From: Spirochaetaceae bacterium
Lineage (GTDB): Bacteria > Spirochaetota > Spirochaetia > SZUA-6 > Bin103
Assembly: GCA_026710565.1 (NCBI GenBank)
Contig: JAPOQV010000089.1
Span: 1 to 33,256, forward strand
Reading direction: 5' to 3'
Length of the DNA stretch: 33,256 nt
Shown: in pieces, positions 15,166 through 22,593 of the stretch
Layout: every line of letters begins with the position of its first letter
Position numbering within the stretch: position 1 is the stretch's first letter
Made by a program: the position numbers and the translations under genes
Notes under the pieces: generated by a model
Told to the model about the DNA's origin: nothing
Seen by the model: only the letters and a program-made list of their open reading frames with translations
Databases searched by the model: none

Positions 15166-17841
15166 ATGGCCCCACCCGCATCCGACCGCTTCGCTCCCCT
15201 GCCGCTGGCCGGCGCGTACAATGCCGACCGCACCGCCCTTCCCGGGCCGCTGGCGCCGCCGACCGCGCTGGCCGCATCCTTCGGCAGTCAGGCGTTCCGC
15301 GGCGTGCCGTTCGATCTGGGGACCGCCGGCGGCCCGAACGTCGTGCTGGTCGCCGACTCGCCCGTCACCGTGGCCGCCGGCAGCCGTTCCGCGCGTTACC
15401 TGGTCTTCCTGCACCAGGCCGAGGATCGCCCCTCCAACTACCTGACCGGGTTCGCGGACGCGGGCGTGGACGGCAACGAGCTGGGCGACCACGTCGCCGA
15501 CTACGTGCTGCGCTACGCCGACGGCTCCGAGCACGTGCATCCGATCCGGCGCCGCTTCGCCATCCAGCAGGCGCGCATCGGCTGGGGGGCCAGCCCCTTC
15601 GCCGCGGTGCCCATGCACGCGGATCGCGCGTTCGCCTCCGCCGCGGAGGACCAGGCAGCCGGCAGGTTCTCCACCGTGGGCTATGGCCGCGGCGAGACCC
15701 GGCACGGCTCGGGCCGCGACAGCGGACAGGATCTCGCGTGGCTGTACGCGCTGCCCAACCCGCACCCCGAGCGCCCCATCGACGCGGTGGAACTCCGGCC
15801 CGGCGCCGAGCGCTGCGCGGTCTACGGCATCGCCACCACCGACCTGACCGACCATCCGTTGCGGCCGGGTACGCGGCGCAAACTGCTGCTGGACGTGCCG
15901 CCGGGAGCCTCCTTCGGCGCCGACCGTCAACTCGCCGACCTGGAACTCGACCTGGGCACCATCATCTCCGCGCGCCCGGCATTGGACTACGACGACGCCG
16001 GCTGGCTCGCCGGCGCCGGTCCCCCCGCCCCGAATGTGCAGCCGGCCGTCTGCACGACTCGCGCGCTGGTCGAGTATGCCGCGCACCCGGACGCCACGCT
16101 GCACGCCTGCGGCCGGGCGTACCCGCTGCGCGAGCTCGAAGCCGGACCGGCGGCGGTGGCCGCGGCCGAGCGGCCGGTGAAGGTCCGCGTGGTCGAACGC
16201 GGCTCGTCGCAGCCGGTCGCGGTGCGCCTCCACCTGCACGGCGCTGCCGGCGAGTACCTGCCCCCGAAGGGGAACCACCGCACGGTCAACGGCAACTGGT
16301 TCGAGGACAACTACGGCGAGTTCGTCAACGGCGCCAACCAGTACGCCTACATCCCGGGCGAGTGCGTGGCCGACCTGCCGCTCGGTGACGTCTACGTGGA
16401 GATCGCCCGCGGCTACGAGGTGCGCCCGCTGCGCACGCGCGTGACCGTCGGGCCGGATACCGAGGAGCTGACGTTCGAGCTCGACCGGGTGCTGCGCTGG
16501 CGCGAGCGCGGCTGGGTCACCGCCGACACCCACGTGCACTTCCTGAGCCCGCAGACCGCGCTCCTGGAGGGGGCGGCCGAGGGCGTCAACGTCGTCAACC
16601 TGCTGGCCAGCCAGTGGGGGGAGATGTTCAGCAACGTCAGCGACTTCGACGGCGCCACCACGCTGGGCGCGCGCGACCTCGGCGGCTCGGGCGAGTTCCT
16701 GGTACGCGTCGGCACCGAGAACCGCATGCAGGTGCTGGGGCACATCTCGCTCCTGGGCTACTCCGGGCCGATGATCCATCCGCTGTGCAGCGGCGGGCCT
16801 TCGGAGTCGGCGATCGGCGATCCGCAGGAAGTCACGATGGCGGACTGGGCCTCCCGCTGCATCGAGCAGGGCGGCGTGGTGGTGATGCCGCACGGGCCCA
16901 ACCCGCAGTGCGAGCGCGCGGCCGACATCGTCCTTGGAACGATCGACGCGATGGAGATGATGACCTTCAATCCCTGCGAGGGGCAGATCAATCCGTACGG
17001 CATCGCCGACTGGTACCGCTATCTCAACCTGGGCTACCGCCTGCCGGTGGTCGGCGGCTCCGACAAGATGGCCGCCGCCTCGCAGCTCGGCGGCGTGCGC
17101 ACCTACACGAAGCTCGGAGAGCGCGAGTTCACCTACGACAACTGGATGGCGGCCCTCAAGGCCGGCAACACCTTCGTAACGGTGGGCCCCCTGGCGGAGA
17201 TCACGGTCGAGGGCGCCTCCCCCGGCGGCATCGTCGATCTGCCGGCCGGCGGCGGCAGCGTGGCCGTCGAGTGGAGGGTCGAGTCGGTGGCGGTGCCGAT
17301 CGCCACGGTGGAGCTGATCCGTGGTGGGGTCACAGCCGAGGAGGTCGACGCAGGCGGGCAGCTTGCCGCGTCAGGCAGCGCGACGGTGCCCGTGGACGGC
17401 TCCACCTGGATCGCCTTGCGCGTACGCGGCAGCTATCGCGGCAAAGCCGGTGACATCGCCGCCCACACCAGCGCCGTGCAGGTGCGGGTGGACGGCGCGC
17501 GCCCGTTCTCCGCCCACGACGCCGGGTTGATCCTGGACCAGATCGAGGGCGCCATGGCCTACGTCGACACGATCGCCCCGCGCCCGGACGCGGCGCGCTA
17601 CCGGCAGCTCCGCGCCACCCTGGAGGGCGCCTGGAACCCCGCCTGCACCAGACTATGCACCGCCACGGCGTCTTCCACGACCACGTGCCGCTGCACGACC
17701 ACGCCGAGCACCACGAGCACTGACCAGGGTGCAGGGGCCGTTGGCACCCCCGGCGCCCCGGTTCCGCGATCATCGTCGGTCGGCAGGACCGCGGGAAAGC
17801 ACGCCTTTCCGCCCGTGGAAACCGTCGAGGCGCTCGGCTAA
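15166..17841 (+). CDS. CehA/McbA-family metallohydrolase, probable 3' frameshift
   Basis: The open frame is 891 residues. The N-terminal 440 residues are beta-rich and unassigned. From about 450 the PHP-type metallohydrolase domain begins: ADTHVHF with H456 and H458, H526 in VLGHISLLGY, H576 in MPHGPNP, and D633 in VVGGSDKM. This is the CehA/McbA order, a family named for carbaryl hydrolase but broader in substrate. The barrel is followed by Ig-like strands. After residue about 823 the frame loses coding character (Cys/Thr/Ser-rich). Shifting frame near 17638 gives RLHQTMHRHGVFHDH and more His residues, ending at TGA 17721-17723, probably the native end. No signal peptide is visible. It is transcribed alone. 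Confidence 0.82.
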   Translation: MAPPASDRFAPLPLAGAYNADRTALPGPLAPPTALAASFGSQAFRGVPFDLGTAGGPNVVLVADSPVTVAAGSRSARYLVFLHQAEDRPSNYLTGFADAGVDGNELGDHVADYVLRYADGSEHVHPIRRRFAIQQARIGWGASPFAAVPMHADRAFASAAEDQAAGRFSTVGYGRGETRHGSGRDSGQDLAWLYALPNPHPERPIDAVELRPGAERCAVYGIATTDLTDHPLRPGTRRKLLLDVPPGASFGADRQLADLELDLGTIISARPALDYDDAGWLAGAGPPAPNVQPAVCTTRALVEYAAHPDATLHACGRAYPLRELEAGPAAVAAAERPVKVRVVERGSSQPVAVRLHLHGAAGEYLPPKGNHRTVNGNWFEDNYGEFVNGANQYAYIPGECVADLPLGDVYVEIARGYEVRPLRTRVTVGPDTEELTFELDRVLRWRERGWVTADTHVHFLSPQTALLEGAAEGVNVVNLLASQWGEMFSNVSDFDGATTLGARDLGGSGEFLVRVGTENRMQVLGHISLLGYSGPMIHPLCSGGPSESAIGDPQEVTMADWASRCIEQGGVVVMPHGPNPQCERAADIVLGTIDAMEMMTFNPCEGQINPYGIADWYRYLNLGYRLPVVGGSDKMAAASQLGGVRTYTKLGEREFTYDNWMAALKAGNTFVTVGPLAEITVEGASPGGIVDLPAGGGSVAVEWRVESVAVPIATVELIRGGVTAEEVDAGGQLAASGSATVPVDGSTWIALRVRGSYRGKAGDIAAHTSAVQVRVDGARPFSAHDAGLILDQIEGAMAYVDTIAPRPDAARYRQLRATLEGAWNPACTRLCTATASSTTTCRCTTTPSTTSTDQGAGAVGTPGAPVPRSSSVGRTAGKHAFPPVETVEALG
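17794..17810. terminator. weak stem-loop after the metallohydrolase
   Basis: GGAAAG (17794-17799) pairs with CTTTCC (17805-17810) across CACGC, extendable with a bulge. It falls downstream of the reconstructed stop at 17723, where a terminator would be expected. There is no T tract, so the function is uncertain. Confidence 0.25.
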
Positions 17842-17973
17842 TTCCATAGAGTCACGCAGATGACGAACCGAGGGTGGACACCTGCGTGCGGCGATACCTC
17901 GCACGCACAGCAGACCGTTGCATGTAACAACGCCATCGACTGCACCGCCGCTTCCATCATCGCTCCAACTCCA

Positions 17974-18231
17974 CTATGCTCGTGGGAAAGGTCCCATCGA
18001 TCTTGATCGACGAGACAATCGCAACACCCCTACGAAGTTCCTCAGCTCTTGCCATGCCACCGCTATACAAACAAGTGTAAGGATAGTTGCGATGTTGTCA
18101 ATGGCGAGCATAGTGGCTCCGAGCAGACTGTCCTCCTGAGCAATATTGTACGCATAAGGACCGACAACTAACTGCCTCCAGCATAACGTTAGAGACCAAC
18201 CAACGGATTGATACCATGGAACTGACCGCAT
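17974..18231 (-). CDS. possible 85-aa single-TM small protein
   Basis: This frame occupies most of the 374-base stretch between the metallohydrolase and TIR genes and overlaps the TIR start by 16 bases. It has a hydrophobic helix, MLAIDNIATILTLVCIAVAW, followed by an Arg/Ser-rich cytoplasmic-type tail. No ribosome-binding site precedes ATG 18231; an inner start at the helix itself would give about 45 residues. It may be the end of a lost membrane gene or chance. The rest of 17842-18215 shows no gene, tRNA or clear promoter, and is visibly less GC-rich than the surroundings. Confidence 0.25.
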   Translation of the reverse strand: MRSVPWYQSVGWSLTLCWRQLVVGPYAYNIAQEDSLLGATMLAIDNIATILTLVCIAVAWQELRNFVGVLRLSRRSRSMGPFPRA

Positions 18232-19106
18232 CCAATCGCGTTAATTTGATCAAATTCATTGCTGAACGTCTCCAGGAAGAAGGTGAGAGTATCGCACACC
18301 TGGCCCTCGACAAATTCGGAATACAACGCGTATACATTTCCGAAGAAGAGTACTTCTTGATTGGCGATAGAACTCTACTTGACCAACTATTGGAGAGACT
18401 CGATAGAGCACAAGATGACTCTCTACAGGCTTTGGGTGCACATTTCAAACGAAATCCTTCGCCATCAATTGACATACCGAACTTCTGGAAGATGGGCTGT
18501 TTTCGACTCTTCATTTCACATCTCGCGAATCATCGAAAAACGGCAAGCGAAATAGGAACCAAGTTGCTCGACTTCGGCATTTCATGCTTCGTGGCCCACC
18601 ACGACATAGAACCAACCACAGAGTGGCAGGACCAAATCGAGTCTGCGCTGCAGACTTGCGACGGAGTGCTGGCTTTGTTTCATCCGGGTTTTCGCGAGAG
18701 CGACTGGACGGACCAGGAAATCGGCTATGCGCTATGTCGGCAGCTACTCATCGTACCTGTGCGTCTTGGGATGGATCCGTATGGTTTCATCGGCAGGTTT
18801 CAGGCAATGGACGGACCGGCCGAGCCTGCATGTGACTTTGCATCACGATTGTTCGAAACCCTTTCCAAGAATCCGAAAACGCGTGAGAAGATCACTCAGG
18901 GGGCGATGCAGGCATTTGAAGAGTCGAACTCTTTCAAAGATGCCATGAGGCGGATGTCTCATTTGGAGAAACTCGAATTCTGGGATGCATCTTTATGTTC
19001 GAGAGCGCGTGTCGCGTTGCACAGTAACAATCAGATAAGCAAAGCGTATGGAGTGCCAGAAAGACTGCATGAGCTCCTAAAGAAGCGGGAATGTGTAGCG
19101 ATCTGA
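18216..19106 (+). CDS. TIR-domain protein, probable NAD-consuming defence effector
   Basis: The protein has 296 residues. Residues 96-197 form a TIR domain: strand FRLFISHLANH at 96-106, GISCFVAHHDI at 121-131, EWQDQIESALQTCDGVLAL at 136-154, and W164-T-D-Q-E168-IGYAL, where E168 is the probable NADase catalytic Glu. The first 95 residues and last 100 are helical and unassigned. Bacterial TIR proteins with this Glu typically cleave NAD+ in anti-phage abortive infection. No sensor gene (Thoeris ThsA, CD-NTase, Argonaute) is next to it. The gene is clearly less GC-rich than its neighbours, with many A/T-ending codons, suggesting transfer. ATG 18216 has no strong ribosome-binding site. Confidence 0.87.
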   Translation: MELTASNRVNLIKFIAERLQEEGESIAHLALDKFGIQRVYISEEEYFLIGDRTLLDQLLERLDRAQDDSLQALGAHFKRNPSPSIDIPNFWKMGCFRLFISHLANHRKTASEIGTKLLDFGISCFVAHHDIEPTTEWQDQIESALQTCDGVLALFHPGFRESDWTDQEIGYALCRQLLIVPVRLGMDPYGFIGRFQAMDGPAEPACDFASRLFETLSKNPKTREKITQGAMQAFEESNSFKDAMRRMSHLEKLEFWDASLCSRARVALHSNNQISKAYGVPERLHELLKKRECVAI

Positions 19107-19127
19107 CCTCGTCGTTGTCACGGTAAA

Positions 19128-19369
19128 TCAGGCGCCGTATTCCAGGGCGTCGAACACGGCGGCGACATGCGGCGAAGCCTTCGAGCAGCCGCGAGGCGAG
19201 GCTCTGGCCACGCGCGAACCTGCCATGCTCTAGCGTACTCCGTGTTCCAGCGCGCGCACCGTGATGGACTCCGCACCGGAGCGGCGATCCAATACTTGGC
19301 GATACCGGCCTAGGCGCAATCGGCACGTTTCTCGATGAGTTCGCGGTTCCGGTCATCCCGTGAGATCAC
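19128..19369 (-). pseudogene. Uma2-family (DUF820) endonuclease remnant, C-terminal third
   Basis: Reading the minus strand and switching frames recovers the C-terminal part of a Uma2 protein: VISRDDRNRELIEKRADCA, an in-frame TAG at 19310-19312, AGIAKYWIA, then GAESITVRALEHGV, EHGRFARGQSLASRLLEGFA and VAAVFDALEYGA to a stop at 19128. These match the family's EVxSP..R....KRxxY..AG..EYW(I/V)xDP and LLPGF.vdv..lF blocks. One stop and at least three frameshifts show decay. It accounts for most of the 325-base gap between the TIR and deacetylase genes; nothing else is visible there. Confidence 0.72.
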
Positions 19370-19431
19370 CCTGGGTTTGCGCCACGCAACACAGAACAGG
19401 CTTTCGCTCCTACGGAGCACCTCACCACGGA

Positions 19432-20187
19432 CTACCCGCGAGTCCCCTCACGCGTCGCAGCGATGCTCTGGGCCACCTGAATCAGCGGGGCGACCCACAG
19501 CTCATCGCTGCGGCCGGCCAGGTGATCGAGCAGTCCGCCGAAGTCCTCTCCGGTCACCGGGAGGTGCCCCTCATCCACGCCGTGAAAGGTCAGGATCGTC
19601 CACATCGCAAGCTCCCGCCCCCGCTCGACGGCGGCGATCAGCTGCTCGGCGCTGTTGAATTCGCACCGCACCGACCGCAGGCACCACAGATCCGCGTGCA
19701 CGGGGGAGTTGTACGGCGTGGAGATCTCTCCGCCGCCGCGGGCGGCGCCGAACCGGCCGGCCACCAGCGGGACGTAGCTGCGTCGGGCCGGGCCGTGACC
19801 GACGAACGTGTCGTAGCACGGATAGCAGAAACTGAAGGACTCGACGTCGGGAAAGGCTGCACGCAGTCGACGATCTGACTCGTCGAGCTCGGCGGCCATG
19901 TCGTCCAGCGTCAGATCCTCGAGCCCCGTGGCATCGGCTTCGGGCCGGTGGGCGCGGCTGCACCAATGGTGGACAGTGTGGTTGCCGATCTCATGACCGC
20001 GGCGCTGTGCCTCGCGGAAGCGCCGCAGCCGGTCGGCATCGTCGGTCTTGACATAGAAGGTGCCGGCCATCCCGCGGGCGTCGAGCGCGGGCACGACGAC
20101 TCCCCGGTGGCTGTCCATGCCGTCGTCGAACGTCAGGCTGACGGCGCTGTTCCTGCTACCGAACCATCCCGGTCTGACCGGCGTCAC
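19432..20187 (-). CDS. polysaccharide deacetylase (NodB-like, CE4) family protein
   Basis: The protein has 251 residues, one NodB domain. Motif 1 is LTFDDGMD with D21 and D22. Motif 2 is GHEIGNHTVHH with H70 and H74 as metal ligands. A Cys-rich CYPCYDTF stands at the motif-3 position where most members have an Arg-Pro segment, and FHGVDEGH with H202 is the late catalytic block. It deacetylates an N-acetylated sugar or a related amide. No signal peptide is seen, so it probably acts in the cytoplasm. The start is GTG 20187, supported by GGAGG 7 bases upstream; no ATG fits. It lies between two stretches of gene debris. Confidence 0.86.
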   Translation of the reverse strand: MTPVRPGWFGSRNSAVSLTFDDGMDSHRGVVVPALDARGMAGTFYVKTDDADRLRRFREAQRRGHEIGNHTVHHWCSRAHRPEADATGLEDLTLDDMAAELDESDRRLRAAFPDVESFSFCYPCYDTFVGHGPARRSYVPLVAGRFGAARGGGEISTPYNSPVHADLWCLRSVRCEFNSAEQLIAAVERGRELAMWTILTFHGVDEGHLPVTGEDFGGLLDHLAGRSDELWVAPLIQVAQSIAATREGTRG

Positions 20188-20264
20188 CGACTCGCCTCCA
20201 GCATCCCCGCTGCGCAGCGTTCACGTTCGGTCATACGGCCCCTCCTTCGTCGCCTGCGGAGGCG

Positions 20265-20345
20265 CTACGGACTGGTGACGATCGTACCGTTGTCTCCTAC
20301 CGCCAGGAAGCGCTCGCCGCAGCTCTGAAGCGCGAGCGATTTCGG
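20265..20345 (-). pseudogene. BNR/YCF48-like repeat protein tail
   Basis: The minus strand reads SLALQSCGERFLAVGDNGTI then VTSP and a TAG stop at 20265-20267. The pattern G.RFLAVGDNGTI.TSP is that of the last beta-propeller repeat in YCF48/BNR-like proteins. No start or further repeats are visible upstream; the frame runs into the DUF4143 remnant. It is a C-terminal scrap only. Confidence 0.4.
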
Positions 20346-20357
20346 GTTGACCCGAAA
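20340..20357. repeat. perfect palindrome at the junction of two gene fragments
   Basis: TTTCGGGT (20340-20347), TG, ACCCGAAA (20350-20357) is an 8-bp perfect inverted repeat with a 2-base centre. It lies exactly where the BNR-like fragment (minus) meets the DUF4143-like fragment (plus). It could mark a rearrangement breakpoint or a former transporter end; neither is shown. Confidence 0.75.
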
Positions 20358-20505
20358 TGAAGTACTGCCATCTGGTCGAGCACAAGGAGGGCCATGCGAT
20401 GGAGCTCCGCTTCGCGCACGACACCGACGGGCGTGAGATCGACTTCGTCGTGCTCCGCGACGGCCTTCCCGAGTTCGCCGTTGGGTGCAAGAGCGGAGAG
20501 CGCAA
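20357..20505 (+). pseudogene. DUF4143 (AAA-ATPase C-terminal) remnant
   Basis: The frame from 20357 reads MKYCHLVEHKEGHAMELRFA then DTDGREIDFVVLRDGLPEFA and VGCKSGER. This is the C-terminal PD-(D/E)xK-like part of AAA/DUF4143 proteins, in which REIDFVV is followed by EFAVECK. Here the Glu of ExK is Gly. A stop codon lies just upstream in frame (TGA 20348-20350) and similarity fades after about 20505, so both ends are lost. The remainder to the permease start at 20653 shows no recognisable gene. Confidence 0.65.
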
Positions 20506-20652
20506 CGCCGTATCGGCGAGCCCGGACCTCCCGCCAAGTCAGAGCAGGCACTCGTTTCCCAAGCCGATCCGGCCGGAGTCCAGACTCAAGCCCACTCCCG
20601 CAGACCCAGGGAAGTACCTTGCGTTGCCGCTCCGGCCGGGGGAAACTGCCGC

Positions 20653-21636
20653 ATGGCGAGGTCGACGATCTCCGCCGTCAAACGAACCCTGCCGGCCCCC
20701 CTGCGCGCGCGGCCGGTCGGCGTGAGCGCCCGATGGCTCGCCGTACGCAAGCACCTGCTCCGCGATCGCTATCTGCTGCTGCTGTTCCTGCCGCCGCTGT
20801 TGTTCTACCTGACCTTCCACTACGGGCCGATGTTCGGCGTCATCATCGCCTTCAAGAAGTTCAATGCTGTCGCCGGCATCCTCGGCAGCGAATGGGTCGG
20901 GCTGCACTACTTCGAGCGGCTGGTTTCCGATCCGTACTTCTGGCGTGCGGTGCGCAACACCGTGCTGCTGAACATCTACTCGCTGATCTGGTCGTTTCCG
21001 GCGCCGATCGTCCTGGCGCTGGCGCTGAACGAGGTGCGCCACGGCACCTTCAAACGGGTCACGCAGACGGTGATCTACCTGCCGCACTTCATCTCGACGG
21101 TCGTGGTCTGCGGGATCATCGTCAACGTGCTCGCTTTCGACGGTATCGTCAACGGCGTGCTCGGCGCCTTCGGCGGCGAATCGATACCCTTCATGGTGGA
21201 GCCGCGCTGGTTCCGGCCGATGTACATCTCATCCGGCATCTGGCAGAACGCCGGCTGGGGGTCGATCATCTTCATGGCGGCCCTGGCCGGCATCAATCCG
21301 GAGCTGTACGAGGCGGCGATCGTCGACGGCGCCAGCCGTTGGGAGCAGGTGCGCCACGTGTCCATCCCCGGGATCATGCCGACCGTCGTCATCGTCCTCA
21401 TCCTGCGCATGGGCGACATCATAGAGGTCGGTTTCGAGAAGGCGTTCCTGCTGCAGAACGGCTCCACGTACGAAACCGCGGACGTCATCTCCACCTACGT
21501 CTATCGCGTCGGCCTGGTGGGAGCAGACTTCTCGTACGCGACCGCGGTGAACCTGTTCCAGTCGGCCATCGGGCTGCTGTTCGTCTGGACCGCCAACCAT
21601 CTGAGCCGCCGCCTGTCGGAGACGAGTCTGTGGTGA
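20653..21636 (+). CDS. sugar ABC transporter permease (LplB type)
   Basis: The protein has 327 residues with about six membrane helices (first at 40-56). The permease EAA loop is EAAIVDGASRWEQVRHVSIPGI from residue 220. YLPHFISTVVV at 142-152 and the general sequence match LplB-type permeases used for oligosaccharide or uronate uptake, where a long binding protein and a YtcP-type partner are usual. ATG 20653 is chosen for GGGGGA about 9 bases upstream and because the upstream frame is DUF4143 debris. Its stop overlaps the start of the second permease, so the two subunits are translationally coupled. Confidence 0.92.
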   Translation: MARSTISAVKRTLPAPLRARPVGVSARWLAVRKHLLRDRYLLLLFLPPLLFYLTFHYGPMFGVIIAFKKFNAVAGILGSEWVGLHYFERLVSDPYFWRAVRNTVLLNIYSLIWSFPAPIVLALALNEVRHGTFKRVTQTVIYLPHFISTVVVCGIIVNVLAFDGIVNGVLGAFGGESIPFMVEPRWFRPMYISSGIWQNAGWGSIIFMAALAGINPELYEAAIVDGASRWEQVRHVSIPGIMPTVVIVLILRMGDIIEVGFEKAFLLQNGSTYETADVISTYVYRVGLVGADFSYATAVNLFQSAIGLLFVWTANHLSRRLSETSLW

Positions 21637-22517
21637 GCGGCCTGCACGTCCGCCGGCGCCTTTCGCTGTTCGACCTGACGCTCTACGGCGTCATGTTCCT
21701 GCTCATCGTGATCACCCTGTATCCGCTCTACTACGTCACGATCAACTCGCTGAGCGATTCGCGCCACGTGTTGAGCCAGTCCGTGAACCTCTATCCCAGG
21801 GGCTTCACGCTGGCCTCCTACCGGGTCGTGCTCGCCGATCCGGCGATGCTGCGCGCCTACGCCAACACCATCCTGTACACCTTGGTCGGCACGCTGCTGA
21901 ACATCGTGCTGACCGCGATGTGTGCCTACCCGCTGTCTATTCCCGGGTTCTTCGGCCGCAAGCAGTTCACGATGCTCATCGTCTTCACGATGCTGTTCAA
22001 CGGCGGCATCATCCCCCGCTACCTCGTCGTCCGCGCCCTTGGCATGATCGACACGCTGTGGGCAATCGTGCTGCCGGTGGCGATCCTCACCTGGTACATG
22101 TTCATCATGCGCACCTACTTCCGCGGCATTCCGGACGCGTTGCGGGAGTCGGCGTTCATCGACGGCGCCAACGACGTGCACATCCTGTTCCGGGTGATCC
22201 TGCCGCTGTCCGCGCCGGTGATCGGCGCCCTGACCGTGTTCTACACCGTCTTCCATTGGAACAGCTTTTTCAACGCCCTCATCTACCTGAACTCGGCCGA
22301 GCGCTACCCGTTGCAAATCCTGTTGCGCAACGTCACCATAGAGGATCAGATGTCCGGTTACGTGGCCGACTTCTTCGACGAGTCTGACTTCGCCGTGGCG
22401 GAGCAGACCATCAAGTACACGGTGATCATGGTGTCCACCCTGCCGATCCTGACCATCTACCCGTTCATGCAGAAGCACTTCGCCAAGGGCGTGACCATCG
22501 GAGCCGTGAAGGGATGA
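21633..22517 (+). CDS. sugar ABC transporter permease (YtcP type)
   Basis: The protein has 294 residues with six hydrophobic segments; the first is LTLYGVMFLLIVITLYPLYY. The EAA loop is ESAFIDGANDVHILFRVILP, and the ending MQKHFAKGVTIGAVKG is characteristic of YtcP-type carbohydrate permeases. The start is GTG 21633, which overlaps the TGA of the first permease as GTGA; GGAGACGAG lies about 10 bases before it. Together with LplB-type permease and the binding protein at 22594 it forms the membrane part of an importer. No ATP-binding subunit is encoded in the window. Confidence 0.93.
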   Translation: MSGLHVRRRLSLFDLTLYGVMFLLIVITLYPLYYVTINSLSDSRHVLSQSVNLYPRGFTLASYRVVLADPAMLRAYANTILYTLVGTLLNIVLTAMCAYPLSIPGFFGRKQFTMLIVFTMLFNGGIIPRYLVVRALGMIDTLWAIVLPVAILTWYMFIMRTYFRGIPDALRESAFIDGANDVHILFRVILPLSAPVIGALTVFYTVFHWNSFFNALIYLNSAERYPLQILLRNVTIEDQMSGYVADFFDESDFAVAEQTIKYTVIMVSTLPILTIYPFMQKHFAKGVTIGAVKG

Positions 22518-22593
22518 GCCTGAGCGGATCAAGGAGCCGATCGCCGTTGGACGCGATCGAATGCCCGGCAACCCCGGGAAACGGAGGAGAGCG

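Noticed and set aside
15142..16893. Minus-strand frame of about 580 codons opposite the CehA-type hydrolase
   Set aside because: Antisense shadow, no domain signal.
18934..19356. Minus-strand 140-codon frame behind the TIR gene
   Set aside because: It contains one Uma2 block (GRFARGQSLASRLLEGF) but the rest is out of frame, so it is part of a broken gene, not an intact one.
18216..20187. Known multi-gene TIR defence system such as Thoeris
   Set aside because: No ThsA-like SIR2 or SLOG gene, no Argonaute and no CD-NTase is adjacent; the next intact gene is a polysaccharide deacetylase.
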